NCBI GenBank assembly: GCA_018432565.1
Contig: JAHDSS010000089.1
Span: 1 to 5,755 of the forward strand
DNA length: 5,755 nucleotides
Direction: 5' to 3'
Origin: Kiritimatiellia bacterium
GTDB lineage: Bacteria; Verrucomicrobiota; Kiritimatiellia; CAIQIC01; Lenti-01
Part shown: in pieces, positions 5,568-5,755 of the stretch
How positions within the stretch are numbered: the first letter of the stretch is position 1
Layout of the letters: the number at the start of each line of letters is the position of its first letter
Position numbers and translations under genes: made by a program
Notes under the pieces: model-generated
The model's database searches: none
What the model saw: the letters and a program-made list of their open reading frames with translations, nothing else
What the model was told of the DNA's origin: nothing

Positions 5568-5755
5568 ATGGCCAAGGACAAATTCGAACGCACCAAGCCC
5601 CACGTGAACGTCGGCACGATCGGCCACGTGGACCACGGGAAGACGTCGCTGACGGCGGCGATCACCTACATTCAGAGCCTGAAGGGGCTGGCGAACTACA
5701 TCAGCTACGACCAGGTGGCGAAGGCCTCGGAATCGCAGGGGCGCCGGGACAAGAC
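5568..5755 (+). CDS. tuf: Elongation factor Tu (3'-truncated)
   Basis: GTPase that delivers aminoacyl-tRNA to the ribosome; only the first 62 residues are in the window. The start [16 protein letters not shown] and the P-loop GHVDHGKT (residues 19-26) are diagnostic, with Ser27 where Thr is usual. The ATG at 5568 follows AGGGAG (5554-5559) by eight bases. After the P-loop the protein reads [12 protein letters not shown]...[20 protein letters not shown]; the usual switch I effector stretch (EEKARGITI in E. coli) is replaced, a variant I associate with PVC-group EF-Tu. tRNA-Thr lies directly upstream on the same strand. By common gene order tRNA-Trp, secE and nusG might follow, but this is outside the window. 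Confidence 0.96.
   Translation, partial: MAKDKFERTKPHVNVGTIGHVDHGKTSLTAAITYIQSLKGLANYISYDQVAKASESQGRRDK

Noticed and set aside
5371..5607. 78-codon plus-strand ORF across the tRNA
   Set aside because: Its VAQLAEHVLGKDEVSGSIPLAGS segment is the familiar false translation of a tRNA gene, and it overlaps tRNA-Thr and the tuf start.
5418..5636. 72-codon minus-strand ORF across the tRNA
   Set aside because: Its ASGIEPLTSSLPRTCSAN segment is the well-known false antisense translation of a tRNA.

Overview
The window is GC-rich bacterial DNA. It holds two genes of a [NiFe]-hydrogenase locus, one large membrane Ser/Thr kinase gene, a repeat-rich intergenic stretch, and the start of a tRNA-Thr/tuf transcription unit. 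Three things point to the PVC side of bacteria, possibly Kiritimatiellota or Lentisphaerota: an EF-Tu N-terminus with an unusual post-P-loop segment ([11 protein letters not shown] where E. coli has ...EEKARGITI), a eukaryotic-like kinase with DWG in place of DFG, and intergenic DNA full of short palindromes. That placement is inference from remembered family patterns, not from a search.

Layout. Bases 2-1375 (+) encode the 5'-truncated large subunit of a group 3d (HoxH-type, NAD-coupled) [NiFe]-hydrogenase. Bases 1432-1965 (+) encode its probable maturation endopeptidase (HoxW/HycI family), which would remove the HoxH C-terminal tail after nickel insertion. Bases 1966-2114 are a short convergent intergenic segment with three hairpins, two of them copies of one short palindrome. 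Bases 2115-4634 (-) encode a protein with a cytoplasmic Ser/Thr kinase domain, a TPR-like linker, one membrane helix and a complete C-terminal extracytoplasmic dCache-type sensor. Its N-terminus is odd: the only ATG with a good ribosome site (4712) is in frame but separated from the kinase by an in-frame TGA.

Bases 4713-5212 have no convincing gene. They hold a 7-bp tandem repeat, a cluster of six GTAG-headed palindromes resembling REP/BIME elements (three in 41-bp tandem copies), and an A-rich tract. Bases 5213-5240 form a near-consensus sigma70 promoter. It drives a roughly 160-nt structured leader, tRNA-Thr(GGT) at 5407-5482, and tuf from 5568, which runs off the right end. Linkage of tRNA-Thr to tuf is a well-known bacterial arrangement.

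The hydrogenase pair works together (enzyme and its processing protease). The kinase and the tRNA-tuf unit are transcribed away from each other, and nothing in the sequence links the kinase functionally to either neighbour. The most unusual points are the kinase N-terminus with its in-frame TGA, the kinase-dCache architecture, and the REP-like cluster. I found no clearly new multi-gene system.
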